Source: Sphingosinicella sp. (GTDB lineage: Bacteria > Pseudomonadota > Alphaproteobacteria > Sphingomonadales > Sphingomonadaceae). Taken from it: DNA of 64,000 nucleotides. Positions within the stretch are counted from its first letter, which is position 1. Every line of letters starts with the position of its first letter. Shown one piece after another: positions 1-9,542 of this stretch. The position numbers and the translations under genes were made by a program. The notes below the pieces were generated by a model. That model was not told the DNA's origin and did no database searches. It saw only the letters and a list, made by a program, of their open reading frames with translations. The DNA lies in contig JACDEE010000001.1 in assembly GCA_013816585.1 (NCBI GenBank), forward strand, positions 325,001-389,000, given 5' to 3'.

Positions 1-23
1 GCGGGCGACGTCGCGCCCGCCGG

Positions 24-818
24 TCAAATGGAAAACTCGGTGACCAGGGGCACATGGTCCGACGGTCGGGTCCAGTTGCGGCACAATTCGTGGACATGAT
101 GGCCGGTGGCGAGCTTCGCGACATCGGGGGTCGCCCACATATGATCCAGCCTTCGGCCGCGGTCATTCCTGGTCCAGTCGGGCGACCGATAGCTCCACCA
201 GGTATGCAGCCGTCCCGGGGCCGGATGGAAATGCCGCCCCAGATCGACCCATTCGCCGCTATCCTGAAGCCGGGTGAGCGCTTCGACCTCGATCGGGGTG
301 TGGCTGACGACATTGATCAGCTGCTTGTGGCTCCACACGTCGCATTCGAGCGGGGCGACGTTGAAGTCGCCGACCAGGATGGTCGGGCGCCGGCACGTCT
401 CAGACCAGATTGTCATTCGTTCGATGAAATCGAGCTTCTGTCCGAATTTGGGGTTGACCGTCCGGTCCGGAATGTCGCCGCCGGCGGGTACATAGACGTT
501 TTCAAGCCGGATTCCGCATTCGAGCTGCACGCCCAGATGTCTCGCTTCGCCATTGGCCTGCCAGTCGAACCGGTCATCCTCGCGCATGGGCATCCGGCTG
601 ATGATCGCCACGCCATGATGCATGCGCTGCCCGCACAGCAGGATATGTTTGTAGCCCAGCCGGCGGAACATCGCGTCGGGGAAGTCGCCATCGATGACCT
701 TGGTTTCCTGCAGGCACAATATGTCGGGGCTTTCCTGCGTCAGGAATTGTTCGACGATATCGATCCGTGCGCGGACCGAATTGATATTCCAGGATGCTAT
801 CTTGAGCGTGGAGGACAT
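24..818 (-). CDS. xthA: Exodeoxyribonuclease III
   Basis: ORF with KIASWNINSVRAR, LQETK, GDFNVAP and SDHVPL motifs of the ExoIII/AP endonuclease family. Confidence 0.95.
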   Translation of the reverse strand: MSSTLKIASWNINSVRARIDIVEQFLTQESPDILCLQETKVIDGDFPDAMFRRLGYKHILLCGQRMHHGVAIISRMPMREDDRFDWQANGEARHLGVQLECGIRLENVYVPAGGDIPDRTVNPKFGQKLDFIERMTIWSETCRRPTILVGDFNVAPLECDVWSHKQLINVVSHTPIEVEALTRLQDSGEWVDLGRHFHPAPGRLHTWWSYRSPDWTRNDRGRRLDHMWATPDVAKLATGHHVHELCRNWTRPSDHVPLVTEFSI

Positions 819-1119
819 GAGCTAGCCTCTAATGGGCGCATTCCTGACTGTCGACATTGACCTTGCTGGGGCATGGTCGAGAGAAGTGAATTGGAGCCAT
901 TCATGATTAGGCCCCCGCTCCGGGGGCGTGGAGCGAGGGCCAACCAAGCGTTTGTTACGCGAGGCCAATCACGAAACCGATCCGGGCAACAGGGGGAAAC
1001 CCGACAGGAGGATTCGCGATTGTAGCCTTTCTATTATTCCTATCATCCTGTCCGAAGGATGAATGGGGCGGGTGTTTTTTCGGCGGTTTTCCGCCACAAA
1101 CCCGCCTTAATTGAACTGC

Positions 1120-1740
1120 CTATTTTTTGCGGGGGTCGACATAGCGGAACTGGCTGTCGGCGATCGCTACGTTGAACCTCTGGCCGGACAGCCTCACCGT
1201 GGTGCGGTTATTCTGGCTGTCTAGCATGGTCCAGCCCTGCAGCATCAAGCCTGCCGGAGCGCTGGCGACCTTGGCGAAGGCCATCGTGATGCGCCCGAAT
1301 TCGGGGCGGCGCGGATCGCGCGCCTCGACCAGCACCACCCGGGGGTCGGTATTGGGTACGACCTTGGCGAAGCGGGCGAGATCCTGGTTGGGGTTGAGCA
1401 ATACCGAAAGCGGCGAATTGCCGATCGGCCAGCTTTGCACCTGCTTCACCTGATAATCGACCATGGTCAGCGACTTGCCGTTTGCGACCACCAGCATCGG
1501 CACGTTCTTGCCGTACTGGAACCGGATCTTGCCCGGGCGCTTCAGGAAAAGCTGACCGTTCAGCGTCTGGCCGCGCCGGTCGGTCTGGGTGAAACTCGCG
1601 GTCATCGTGCCGACCGCGCGCAGATGCTGCTGCACCTGGGCAAGCTGCGGCGACTGGGCCTGCGCCGTCACCGGCGCCGGCACGAGGCCGGTCAGCATGA
1701 CGGGGGCTGCAACAAGGGCGAGCGCTGCGAAACGCTTCAT
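1120..1740 (-). CDS. lolA: Outer-membrane lipoprotein carrier protein LolA family
   Basis: Signal peptide from MKRFAALALVAAPVML; TASFTQTDRRGQTLNGQLFLKRPGKIRFQY is LolA-like; next to ftsK. The ORF opens at 1824 but Met at 1740 is the likely start. Confidence 0.9.
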   Translation of the reverse strand: MKRFAALALVAAPVMLTGLVPAPVTAQAQSPQLAQVQQHLRAVGTMTASFTQTDRRGQTLNGQLFLKRPGKIRFQYGKNVPMLVVANGKSLTMVDYQVKQVQSWPIGNSPLSVLLNPNQDLARFAKVVPNTDPRVVLVEARDPRRPEFGRITMAFAKVASAPAGLMLQGWTMLDSQNNRTTVRLSGQRFNVAIADSQFRYVDPRKK

Positions 1741-1829
1741 ATTTATCTCCGCTGATTGTTTGGACCGGGATATGAGGTTGCCGCTTTTAATGTCCACTGA
1801 ACCTGTCTGTTCCCTTAGGTTCATTTGCG

Positions 1830-4145
1830 TCAGATTGGGCGGCCTTCGGTATCGACCAGCACTTCGCGCCTTCCGACATGGTCGGGCGAGCTGACAATCC
1901 CGTCCTTTTCCATCCGCTCGATCAGCCGCGCGGCATTGTTATAGCCGATGCGCAACTGGCGCTGAATATAGCTGGTCGAGGCCTTCTGGCTTTCCGCGAC
2001 GGTCTGCACCGCCTTGCGATAGAGCTGGCTGTCGGCATCGTCCTCTCCGGTCGGCTGGCCTTCGAACATATAGCCGCCATCCTCGGGCTCCTCGGTCACC
2101 GCCTGATTATATTCGGGCGTGCCTTGCCCGCGCCAGTGATCGGCCACCGCGCGCACTTCCTCATCCGACACGAACGGCCCGTGGACGCGCACGATCTGCT
2201 TGCCGCCCGGCATGTACAGCATGTCGCCCTTGCCCAGCAGCTGCTCGGCGCCCTGCTCGCCAAGGATCGTGCGGCTGTCGATCTTGGACGTGACGGAAAA
2301 ACTGATCCGGGTCGGAAGGTTGGCCTTGATCACGCCGGTAATGACGTCGACCGAAGGCCGCTGCGTCGCCATGATCAGGTGGATGCCTGCCGCCCGCGCT
2401 TTCTGCGCCAAGCGCTGGATCAGGAATTCGACTTCCTTGCCGGCGGTCATCATCAGATCGGCCAGCTCGTCCACCACCACCACGATCTGCGGAAGCACTT
2501 CGAAATCGAGCTCTTCATTTTCGTAAAGCGGCTGTCCGGTGTCGGGATCGTAGCCGGTCTGCACCCGGCGGCCGAGCGGTTGCCCCTTGGCCTTGGCCTC
2601 GCGCACCTTGGCGTTGAAGCTGGAAAGTTGGCGGACGCCGACCGACGCCATCATCCGATAGCGTTCCTCCATCTGCTCGACTGTCCATTTGAGCGCTCGG
2701 ATCGCCTTGGCGGGTTCGGTCACCACCGGTGACAGCAAATGGGGGATGTCGTCATAGATGCTGAGCTCCAGCATCTTGGGATCGATCATGATCATCCTGC
2801 ACTGCTCGGGCGTCAGCCGGTAGAGCAATGAAAGGATCATGCAATTGAGGCCGACCGATTTGCCCGATCCGGTGGTTCCCGCGACCAGCAGATGCGGCAT
2901 CGGCGCCAGATCGGCGACCACCGGGTCGCCGGCAATATTCTTTCCCAGGATCAAGGGGAGTGAGGCCACCTGATCCTCGAACGCGTGGCTGGCCACCAGT
3001 TCGGACAGGGTCACCATCTCGCGCTTGGCGTTGGGAAGTTCGATTCCGATCACGCTGCGTCCGGGAATGGTGGCGACGCGGGCGGAAAGCGCGGACATGT
3101 TGCGCGCGATGTCGTCCGCAAGCTGGATCACCCGGCTCGCCTTGATCCCGCTTGCCGGCTCCAGTTCGTACATGGTGACGACCGGCCCGGGGCGGACCTC
3201 GACTATCTCGCCCTTGACCGAGAAATCATCCAGCACCGATTCGAGCAAGCGGGCATTCCGCTCAAGCGCTGCCTTGTCGAGCGCCACATTGACCTGCGGC
3301 GGCGGCGGGGTGAGCAAGTCGATCGTCGGCAGTACATAATTGTCGCCGAGCGCGAGCGACGGCTGGCGTTCGCGCGCCGGACGCTTGCCCTGATTGGGCT
3401 TGGCGCGGTCGGCGATGATCGTGCGGGCGGGCTGCGATTCGGTGATCAGCGTCCGGGCGGGCCGGTCCTCGGGCTCCTCCAGCGCATCCTCTTCATCGTC
3501 ATAGAGTGCCTGGCGCTCGGCCCTCTCGCGCCGACTGAACATCCATTTGCGCTCCTCGGGACGGAGGCCGAGGCCCAGATACCAGATGAGCAGGCCGGAA
3601 AGCCCCAACAGGGCGACCACCACCACCCGGAACGGCTCGGCGATGCTCGGCTCGCCAATCTGAGCAATGCCCAATTCGATGAGCCAGGCGATCCAGAGCC
3701 CGAAGGCGCCGCCCCAGCCGGCCGGAAGCCCGTTGACCGCGCCGCCGATCAGCAGGGCGATCGCGGTTCCCGTCAGAATGATTCCGAGCAATGTGAGCAG
3801 CAAGGCGCGCAGCCAACGGCCGACACGCGCACCCCGGGAAAGCCGCGCTGCCAGGACCAGGATCACAGGAACGATCAGGCCCGCGCCGGGCCCCCAGAGG
3901 GTCAGCAGCAGATCGGAAGAAAAGGCGCCGCCCGTGCCCATCCAATTGTTTACCGGGCCGGCAGCGGAAGTGTTGATCGCCGGGTCGCTCGGCCGATAGC
4001 TGACCAGGGCCAGCAAGCCGACGACCGACAGGATCGCAAGCGCCGCGCCGCCAAGCAGCGAGCCCGATCTCTTGACCCCTCGATTGAGGCCGTTCCGCCA
4101 CCCCGCCAGCTTGGCTGGCCGGTTCCGGCGCGTCGATGTTGCCAT
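1830..4145 (-). CDS. ftsK: DNA translocase FtsK/SpoIIIE
   Basis: N-terminal TM helices, Walker A GTTGSGKSVGLN, C-terminal gamma winged-helix domain (TSYIQRQLRIGYNNAARLIERME). Confidence 0.96.
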   Translation of the reverse strand: MATSTRRNRPAKLAGWRNGLNRGVKRSGSLLGGAALAILSVVGLLALVSYRPSDPAINTSAAGPVNNWMGTGGAFSSDLLLTLWGPGAGLIVPVILVLAARLSRGARVGRWLRALLLTLLGIILTGTAIALLIGGAVNGLPAGWGGAFGLWIAWLIELGIAQIGEPSIAEPFRVVVVALLGLSGLLIWYLGLGLRPEERKWMFSRRERAERQALYDDEEDALEEPEDRPARTLITESQPARTIIADRAKPNQGKRPARERQPSLALGDNYVLPTIDLLTPPPPQVNVALDKAALERNARLLESVLDDFSVKGEIVEVRPGPVVTMYELEPASGIKASRVIQLADDIARNMSALSARVATIPGRSVIGIELPNAKREMVTLSELVASHAFEDQVASLPLILGKNIAGDPVVADLAPMPHLLVAGTTGSGKSVGLNCMILSLLYRLTPEQCRMIMIDPKMLELSIYDDIPHLLSPVVTEPAKAIRALKWTVEQMEERYRMMASVGVRQLSSFNAKVREAKAKGQPLGRRVQTGYDPDTGQPLYENEELDFEVLPQIVVVVDELADLMMTAGKEVEFLIQRLAQKARAAGIHLIMATQRPSVDVITGVIKANLPTRISFSVTSKIDSRTILGEQGAEQLLGKGDMLYMPGGKQIVRVHGPFVSDEEVRAVADHWRGQGTPEYNQAVTEEPEDGGYMFEGQPTGEDDADSQLYRKAVQTVAESQKASTSYIQRQLRIGYNNAARLIERMEKDGIVSSPDHVGRREVLVDTEGRPI

Positions 4146-4292
4146 GACCCCGTGCCCTAAATGTTCCGCTTTGGCTTAATGCGCCCTGCCGGACTCCCCG
4201 GTCAAGCTTTTGGTCGGGCACAACCTTGGTCGCTCTGACCTTTGGTCTCTCTGGTGCTTGGCCTTGCACGCTGGCATCGCTAGGGTGGAAAA

Positions 4293-5513
4293 ATGGATCG
4301 CGCCGACGTCATCATCCTGGGGGGAGGCCTGGTCGGCCTGACTTTGGCCATCGCGCTCGACCGCCATGGGCTTTCCAGCATCGTCATCGATCCCGCCGAT
4401 CCGGAAAAGCAACTGGCGCCCGCTTATGACGGCCGCGCCACCGCGGTCGCCAGTGCATCCTATCGAATGCTGGAGGCGATCGGCGTGGCCGAACGGCTCG
4501 AAGGCGAAGGCTGCCCGATCCGCCAGATACGGGTCAGCGACGGGCTGGAGCCGGGCGGCTTGCTGTTCGATCCCGCCGAGGGTGACGATCCGCTGGGGAT
4601 GATGTTCGAAAATCGCCGGCTGCGCGGGGCGTTGCGCGATTGCGCGCTCGCGGCGAAAAACGTGACCTTGCTGATGCCGGGCCGGGCCGCCGAGGTGGGT
4701 CGCGACGGCAGCGGGGTCAGGATCGCGCTGGAGGATAGCCGGGTCGCCGCCGCGCCTTTGCTGATCGGCGCCGAGGGCCGCAATTCGCCCACGCGTCAGG
4801 CGGCGCAGATCCCACTCGCGCGCTGGAGCTACGACCATGTCGCGATCATCGCCACGGTCACGCATGAGAGGTCCCATGAAAATGTGGCCTATGAAATCTT
4901 CTATCCGGCGGGTCCGTTCGCTATCCTGCCGATGCTTTCCGCCGAGGAGCGTCTTTCGCGCTCGGCAATCGTCTGGTCGGTTTCGGCTAAGGATGCTCCC
5001 GCCATATTGGACCTTCCCGAGCGCGCCATGGCCGGAGAGATCGAAAAAAGGATGGGCGGATTCCTGGGGCATGTGTCGCTCGCCGGACCGCGCGCCAGCT
5101 ACCCGCTCGGCTTTCACCATGCCGCGACGATCACCGCCGAGCGCCTCGCTTTGGCGGGCGACGCCGCGCACGGCATTCATCCGATCGCGGGCCAGGGGCT
5201 CAACCTGGGGTTCCGCGACGCCGCGGCGCTGACCCAGGTGTTGGTGGAAGGCGCGCGGCTCGGCATGGATCTTGGCGATGCGCAATTGCTCGCTCGCTAT
5301 GAACGGTGGCGCAGTCTCGACACCTTCATGGTGGCCGCCTCCACCGATGCGCTGACCCGGCTTTACGGAATTCCGGGCCGCACGGCTTCCGCGGTTCGCC
5401 GCTTCGGGATGGGCGCGGTGCAAAGGATCGGGCCGTTGAAGAACCGGCTGATGGCCGAAGCGCGCGGCGAAACGGGCGACCTTCCCTTATTGCTGCGCGG
5501 TCTTCCTATTTAG
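4293..5513 (+). CDS. FAD-dependent ubiquinone-biosynthesis hydroxylase (UbiH/UbiF/COQ6 family)
   Basis: [18 protein letters not shown] dinucleotide-binding motif and [21 protein letters not shown] motif. Confidence 0.93.
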   Translation: MDRADVIILGGGLVGLTLAIALDRHGLSSIVIDPADPEKQLAPAYDGRATAVASASYRMLEAIGVAERLEGEGCPIRQIRVSDGLEPGGLLFDPAEGDDPLGMMFENRRLRGALRDCALAAKNVTLLMPGRAAEVGRDGSGVRIALEDSRVAAAPLLIGAEGRNSPTRQAAQIPLARWSYDHVAIIATVTHERSHENVAYEIFYPAGPFAILPMLSAEERLSRSAIVWSVSAKDAPAILDLPERAMAGEIEKRMGGFLGHVSLAGPRASYPLGFHHAATITAERLALAGDAAHGIHPIAGQGLNLGFRDAAALTQVLVEGARLGMDLGDAQLLARYERWRSLDTFMVAASTDALTRLYGIPGRTASAVRRFGMGAVQRIGPLKNRLMAEARGETGDLPLLLRGLPI

Positions 5514-5695
5514 GCGTCCGGATTCAGCCGCCTTGCTTCCTCGACCAGCATGATCGCGGCGCCATCGCGGATCGGAAAGGCAAGGCCCGCCGTCTCCGAT
5601 ATCAACTCCTGAGCTTCTGCGTCGTAGCGCAGCGGCTTCCGCGTCACCGGGCAAACCAGCACTGACAGCAATTTTTCGTCGAGCGCGCGGTTCAT
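5510..5695 (-). CDS. Trm112 family protein
   Basis: [17 protein letters not shown] and [16 protein letters not shown]. Confidence 0.9.
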   Translation of the reverse strand: MNRALDEKLLSVLVCPVTRKPLRYDAEAQELISETAGLAFPIRDGAAIMLVEEARRLNPDA

Positions 5696-6321
5696 TGCAG
5701 CGTCTCGCTCCCGTCGGCGCCTCCCGGGATCATGCGTTGGAACTGCATGAACTGGACCAAAAGGTCGGCGCGGGCGGCAAGGTCCTCCGCTTCGAGCAGC
5801 GCCTGCTTCGATCCGACGTCCAGCGGCGCGATCTGGGCGATGCCGTTCACCAGCATCTCGTCGTCCAGGCGCGATACCGCATCCCAGTCGACCGAATAAC
5901 CGAGCGCATCGGCATAGCGGCGGGATTCGCGTTCCACGTCGGCCCGCTGGATGCTGGCCAGCGGTTCGGGGTCCGCTTCATCGGCAAAACCCCCGCGGTC
6001 GGCATCAACCATCCGATAGGGCTTCTCGTCTTCGACCTCGCGCTTGATCCGGAAGCGGCGAATTCCCTGCAGGACGATGTTGAAACGCCCGTCGTCCAGC
6101 TCTTCGTTACTGGATATCGTGCCAAGGCAGCCGATTTCGAACAGCTCCGGCGGCTCGACCCGATCGCGCGGCTGCACCATCGCGATCAACTTGTCTCCGG
6201 CCAGGGCGTCGCGCACCATGGCAACATAACGCGGCTCGAAGATATGCAGCGGCAATTGGGTCCGCGGGAACAGCAAGGCGCCCGCCAAAGGAAAAATCGG
6301 TACGCGCAGCAGCCTGCTCAT
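5692..6321 (-). CDS. LON peptidase substrate-binding domain protein
   Basis: [25 protein letters not shown] motif; likely start at Met 6321 within the ORF 5692..6459. Confidence 0.9.
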   Translation of the reverse strand: MSRLLRVPIFPLAGALLFPRTQLPLHIFEPRYVAMVRDALAGDKLIAMVQPRDRVEPPELFEIGCLGTISSNEELDDGRFNIVLQGIRRFRIKREVEDEKPYRMVDADRGGFADEADPEPLASIQRADVERESRRYADALGYSVDWDAVSRLDDEMLVNGIAQIAPLDVGSKQALLEAEDLAARADLLVQFMQFQRMIPGGADGSETLQ

Positions 6322-6340
6322 CGGGATTCGATGAAGAGCA

Positions 6341-7249
6341 TCAGGTGAACAGGATCGCGGACAGCCGTCGGCGTTGCGTCGACACCCACGGATCTTCCAG
6401 CCCGACCACTTCCAGCAATTGCAGCAGGCGCTTGCGCGCGGCGCCCTCGTTCCAGTCACGGTCGCGGGCGATGGTTTCGAACAATTGATCCGCGGCGCGT
6501 TCGCGGTCGGCGCCCATCAACGCCCCGGCTAGCTCATAGCGTGCCTCATGATCTTCGGGGTTGGCGGCGATACGGAGTTCGAATTCACTGGTATCGACGT
6601 CAGCCGGGACTGCAGTGGCCAGTTCCAGCGCCGAACGCGCGCGCGTAATGGCGGGATCATTGGCAAGGCTTTCGGGAATCGAATCGAGAAAACCCGTCGC
6701 TTCGTCCACCTGCCCGGCCGCGATCATGGCGCGCGCAAGACCGGAAAGCGCCTCGGCATTGGCCGGCGCCATTTCGACGATCTGCTGAAATATCCCGATC
6801 GCACGCTCGCCGTCGCCGCCCGCCAGCACTTCTTCGCCCATGGCGATCAACGGCTCGATCTCGGCCTCCAATTGCTGTTCTTCACCCTCGACCGGGATCT
6901 GCGCCAATATCTGGTCGAGCATGCGGGTAAGCTGCGCTTCGGTGCGGGCCGACGTCATGTCGGCGAGAAGCTGCCCCTGGAAAATGGCGTAGACGGTCGG
7001 GATGGACCGCACGCGAAACTGTGCGGCGATGACCTTGTTTTCATCGACGTTGACCTTGACCAGCTTGACGCCCTTGGCCGCATAATCGGCGGCGACTTTT
7101 TCCAGCAATGGGGTCAATTGCTTGCAGGGTCCGCACCATTCCGCCCAGAAATCGACAATCACCAGCGACGACATGCTGGGTTCGACCACTTCGGTCCGAA
7201 AACTTTCAAGCGCTTCCTTTTCAGCGGCACTCATGCCCAGGGTCGCCAC
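6341..7249 (-). CDS. Thioredoxin domain / TPR protein (YbbN/CnoX-like)
   Basis: FWAEWCGPCKQLTPLLEKVA motif followed by tetratricopeptide repeats. Confidence 0.92.
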   Translation of the reverse strand: MATLGMSAAEKEALESFRTEVVEPSMSSLVIVDFWAEWCGPCKQLTPLLEKVAADYAAKGVKLVKVNVDENKVIAAQFRVRSIPTVYAIFQGQLLADMTSARTEAQLTRMLDQILAQIPVEGEEQQLEAEIEPLIAMGEEVLAGGDGERAIGIFQQIVEMAPANAEALSGLARAMIAAGQVDEATGFLDSIPESLANDPAITRARSALELATAVPADVDTSEFELRIAANPEDHEARYELAGALMGADRERAADQLFETIARDRDWNEGAARKRLLQLLEVVGLEDPWVSTQRRRLSAILFT

Positions 7250-7403
7250 GTTTCACTCTCCAATATTTGCGGTCGGCAGCTCCCTATGTGGGATGGCGAA
7301 CCCATCTGCCAAGCCCGCCTTATGGGGGTTGCGGCCCCAAGGGCCCCATGCTAACCGCCCGCCACTTGATCGGCCGCTCGCAGTTTGCGGCACGATCCGC
7401 CGA

Positions 7404-7478
7404 GCGGGCGTAGCTCAGGGGTAGAGCACAACCTTGCCAAGGTTGGGGTCGAGGGTTCGAATCCCTTCGCCCGCTCCA
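7404..7478 (+). tRNA. tRNA-Gly (GCC), CCA encoded
   Basis: gcgggcg acceptor pairs with cgcccgc; anticodon arm caacc-ttGCCaa-ggttg; T-arm gagggttcgaatcccttc; terminal CCA. Confidence 0.96.
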
Positions 7479-7656
7479 GAATTTTAAACAAAATGGTGCA
7501 AACCAACCGATGGTTGGATTTTGCTGGTCATTGCCGCGGTCTCCTCCCCCGAAATCATCCACCTCAGTTCACCGCCATCCGGCCAGCTCGGATCCCCTTG
7601 CGTTTAGCGGATTGCTAACACCTCCGTTTTTGCTTCACGAGAGTTCACTATTAATC

Positions 7657-7682
7657 TATATAGTTTAGAGCGGAACTATATA
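7657..7682. promoter_or_regulatory. Inverted repeat abutting the start of the HTH gene (candidate autoregulatory operator)
   Basis: TATATAGTT-N8-AACTATATA, perfect 9-bp arms; the right arm touches the ATG at 7682. Confidence 0.6.
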
Positions 7683-8140
7683 TGAGAAGCGGCTTACTTC
7701 AGGGATATAACGTCCAAACGGTCGCGGCGCTCGCCGGGCTCACGCCGCCAATGGTGAATTACCTTTGTCGGCAAAAGCTGATACAGCCGAGTCTGTCCAA
7801 GCAGCGCGGCCGCGGTCGGCCGCTGAGCTACAGCTTCGGTGATATCGTCATGTTGCGAGTAATCGCTCGCCTTTTGAACTCTGGTGTCTCGGTTGAGCGT
7901 GTGCGGAAGGCGTTTACAGCGCTCCGCAAACACCATCCGGCCATAACACCGACCACTCTCCCGGCTCGCTACCTAATTACTGATGGGAAGAGTGTCTTTC
8001 TGTCGGACGGAAAGGCTCAACTCGAAGAGCTAGACGGGCGAGGCCAGATGTCCTTTGCATTCGTTTTAGAACTTTCCACGATTCGCGATGAAGTCTTGCA
8101 GGAGGCTAAAAAGCGCGAGCTACGATTGAGGAGTGCGTGA
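7682..8140 (+). CDS. MerR-type HTH transcriptional regulator
   Basis: YNVQTVAALAGLTPPMVNYLCRQKLIQPS N-terminal HTH plus RPLSYSFGDIVMLRVIARLLNSGVSVERVRKAF wing/helix region. Confidence 0.82.
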   Translation: MRSGLLQGYNVQTVAALAGLTPPMVNYLCRQKLIQPSLSKQRGRGRPLSYSFGDIVMLRVIARLLNSGVSVERVRKAFTALRKHHPAITPTTLPARYLITDGKSVFLSDGKAQLEELDGRGQMSFAFVLELSTIRDEVLQEAKKRELRLRSA

Positions 8141-8694
8141 TGGCGACGGCCGCGGTAGCAACAGGATTGGTGGAACGCCTTCCGATGGGCGAACTGATGG
8201 ACCGAATCCAGCTTGAGCAATTCAAGCACGATGAGCTTTATCATCGCGAGATTAGTCGCCTGACGACGCAGGCGAAGCTCAAGCATATGGCGCTTCACTT
8301 CGCGAAGTATGCGGGGAACCTCATGGAGTCTGGCGGCGATCATGCTGCATTCAAGCGGATCGTCACCGATGTTTTCGTGATTGCTACGTCAACCGCAAAT
8401 GCCTTGAACGTGCGCCTTGCAAATGAACTTACGGATGTTGCCGCTATCAGCATGGATTCGATGGCCGCAATGAGCGAAGCGCTTACGATCAATGCGGGCC
8501 GGATGGCGGCAGCTTGTGAGAAGCTAGACCATCTTGAGGACTATCCGTTCCGACCTGTCATCAAGGCGGCGGCGATTGAACTTCTGCGGGCATCTCTGAG
8601 CGTTTGCCTCAAGGAGGGCTGGGTGATTCAAGAACTCGTGTCGTGGCGACTACAGCCAATCAAAGAGAAGTCGATTTTCTACGGCAAGCTCTGA
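8137..8694 (+). CDS. Hypothetical all-alpha protein, possibly related to the MazG-like NTP pyrophosphohydrolase superfamily
   Basis: Starts at the stop of the HTH gene (gtgatg/tga overlap); predicted mostly helical; KLKHMALHFAKYAGNL and TDVFVIATSTANALNVRL resemble MazG-like helices, but a full ExxE motif is not evident. Confidence 0.6.
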   Translation: MMATAAVATGLVERLPMGELMDRIQLEQFKHDELYHREISRLTTQAKLKHMALHFAKYAGNLMESGGDHAAFKRIVTDVFVIATSTANALNVRLANELTDVAAISMDSMAAMSEALTINAGRMAAACEKLDHLEDYPFRPVIKAAAIELLRASLSVCLKEGWVIQELVSWRLQPIKEKSIFYGKL

Positions 8695-8696
8695 CC

Positions 8697-9542
8697 ATGG
8701 CATTCTGGAGCGGCGACAAACTCACCAACGCCATACCGGCGAAGAAGATCGTCGAGCCATTCTACCCAAAGCAGGTGGATTGCTCATCGTACACTCTCAC
8801 GTTGGGCGAGGAATACTTCATCACGCCCGATTACACCGTGCCAGTGCGGGAAAATACCACCAAGGCTCTAACCGAGTCTAAGCGTTGGGATCAGACGGTT
8901 CCTGTGGCCAAGCGGGTAATGGGCGGACCGCTTAACATCCCCGCTGGCCAATTCGCTTTTCTAATGACGGAGGAGGTGCTCAACATCCCTCCAAATGTGA
9001 TGGGATTTATATCTCTAAAGTCTAACGCCAAGTGGCGAGGTCTTATCAATGTGTCTGGATTTCACGTCGATCCGGGCTTCCAAGGAAAGCTGATTTATTC
9101 CGTCTACAACGCTGGTCCCTCACCGATCCAGTTGAAGCGCGGCCAAGATCTCTTCCTTCTCTGGCTGGCTGACCTCGACAGGAGCGCAACAACCGATTTC
9201 GCTAAACCTGGGAACGCTTCTCCTCTTTTGGAAATTCCTCCCCAGATGGTCACAGACGTCAACCGTCAGATTCACTCGCTTGGTCAGTTGTCCACTAAGC
9301 TTGCGTCGCTAGAAAGTAAGATCCAGTTCATATGGTGGGCGGGAGGGTTGATTGGCGCGCTAGCGGCAATCTCGCTCGGAGTATTGGCCCTCCGGCCGAG
9401 TTCCGAGACGCCAGCACCGACCGCACCGCCACCATCGGCAGCCCCGGCGCCACGGGTAGCGCCTCCGGCTCCCTCGCCACCAACACCGGGCGTAGCACCA
9501 ACCTCACTCCCAATCCCGCAGTTGAATCAGGCGACAGAGTGA
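8697..9542 (+). CDS. dCTP deaminase/dUTPase-fold protein with C-terminal transmembrane segment and Pro/Ala-rich tail
   Basis: VDCSSYTLTLGEEY, IPAGQFAFLMTEEVLNIPPNVMGFISLKS and GFHVDPGFQGKLIYSVYNAGPSPIQLKRGQ match the DCD/trimeric dUTPase fold; TM segment FIWWAGGLIGALAAISLGVLAL; ATG at 8697 follows the previous stop. Confidence 0.82.
   Translation: MAFWSGDKLTNAIPAKKIVEPFYPKQVDCSSYTLTLGEEYFITPDYTVPVRENTTKALTESKRWDQTVPVAKRVMGGPLNIPAGQFAFLMTEEVLNIPPNVMGFISLKSNAKWRGLINVSGFHVDPGFQGKLIYSVYNAGPSPIQLKRGQDLFLLWLADLDRSATTDFAKPGNASPLLEIPPQMVTDVNRQIHSLGQLSTKLASLESKIQFIWWAGGLIGALAAISLGVLALRPSSETPAPTAPPPSAAPAPRVAPPAPSPPTPGVAPTSLPIPQLNQATE

Noticed and set aside
54-860. 268-aa plus-strand ORF opposite xthA
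   Set aside because: Antisense shadow of a confident xthA gene.
1067-1106. Nested inverted repeat after lolA (ggcgggt...acccgcc)
   Set aside because: Could be a terminator, but no U-tract in the lolA direction; too weak to call.
2985-4160. 391-aa plus-strand ORF opposite ftsK (also 1878..2732)
   Set aside because: Antisense shadow of ftsK with no domain signature.
7320-7562. Small ORFs across the tRNA-Gly region on both strands
   Set aside because: They overlap the tRNA; the translation RDSNPRPQPWQGCALPLSYARS is the familiar artefact of translating an antisense tRNA.
8697-9542. Known anti-phage dCTP deaminase system (AvcD/zinc-dependent type)
   Set aside because: The protein has the trimeric dUTPase/DCD fold motifs, not the HxE/PCxxC zinc deaminase motifs of the described defence deaminases.
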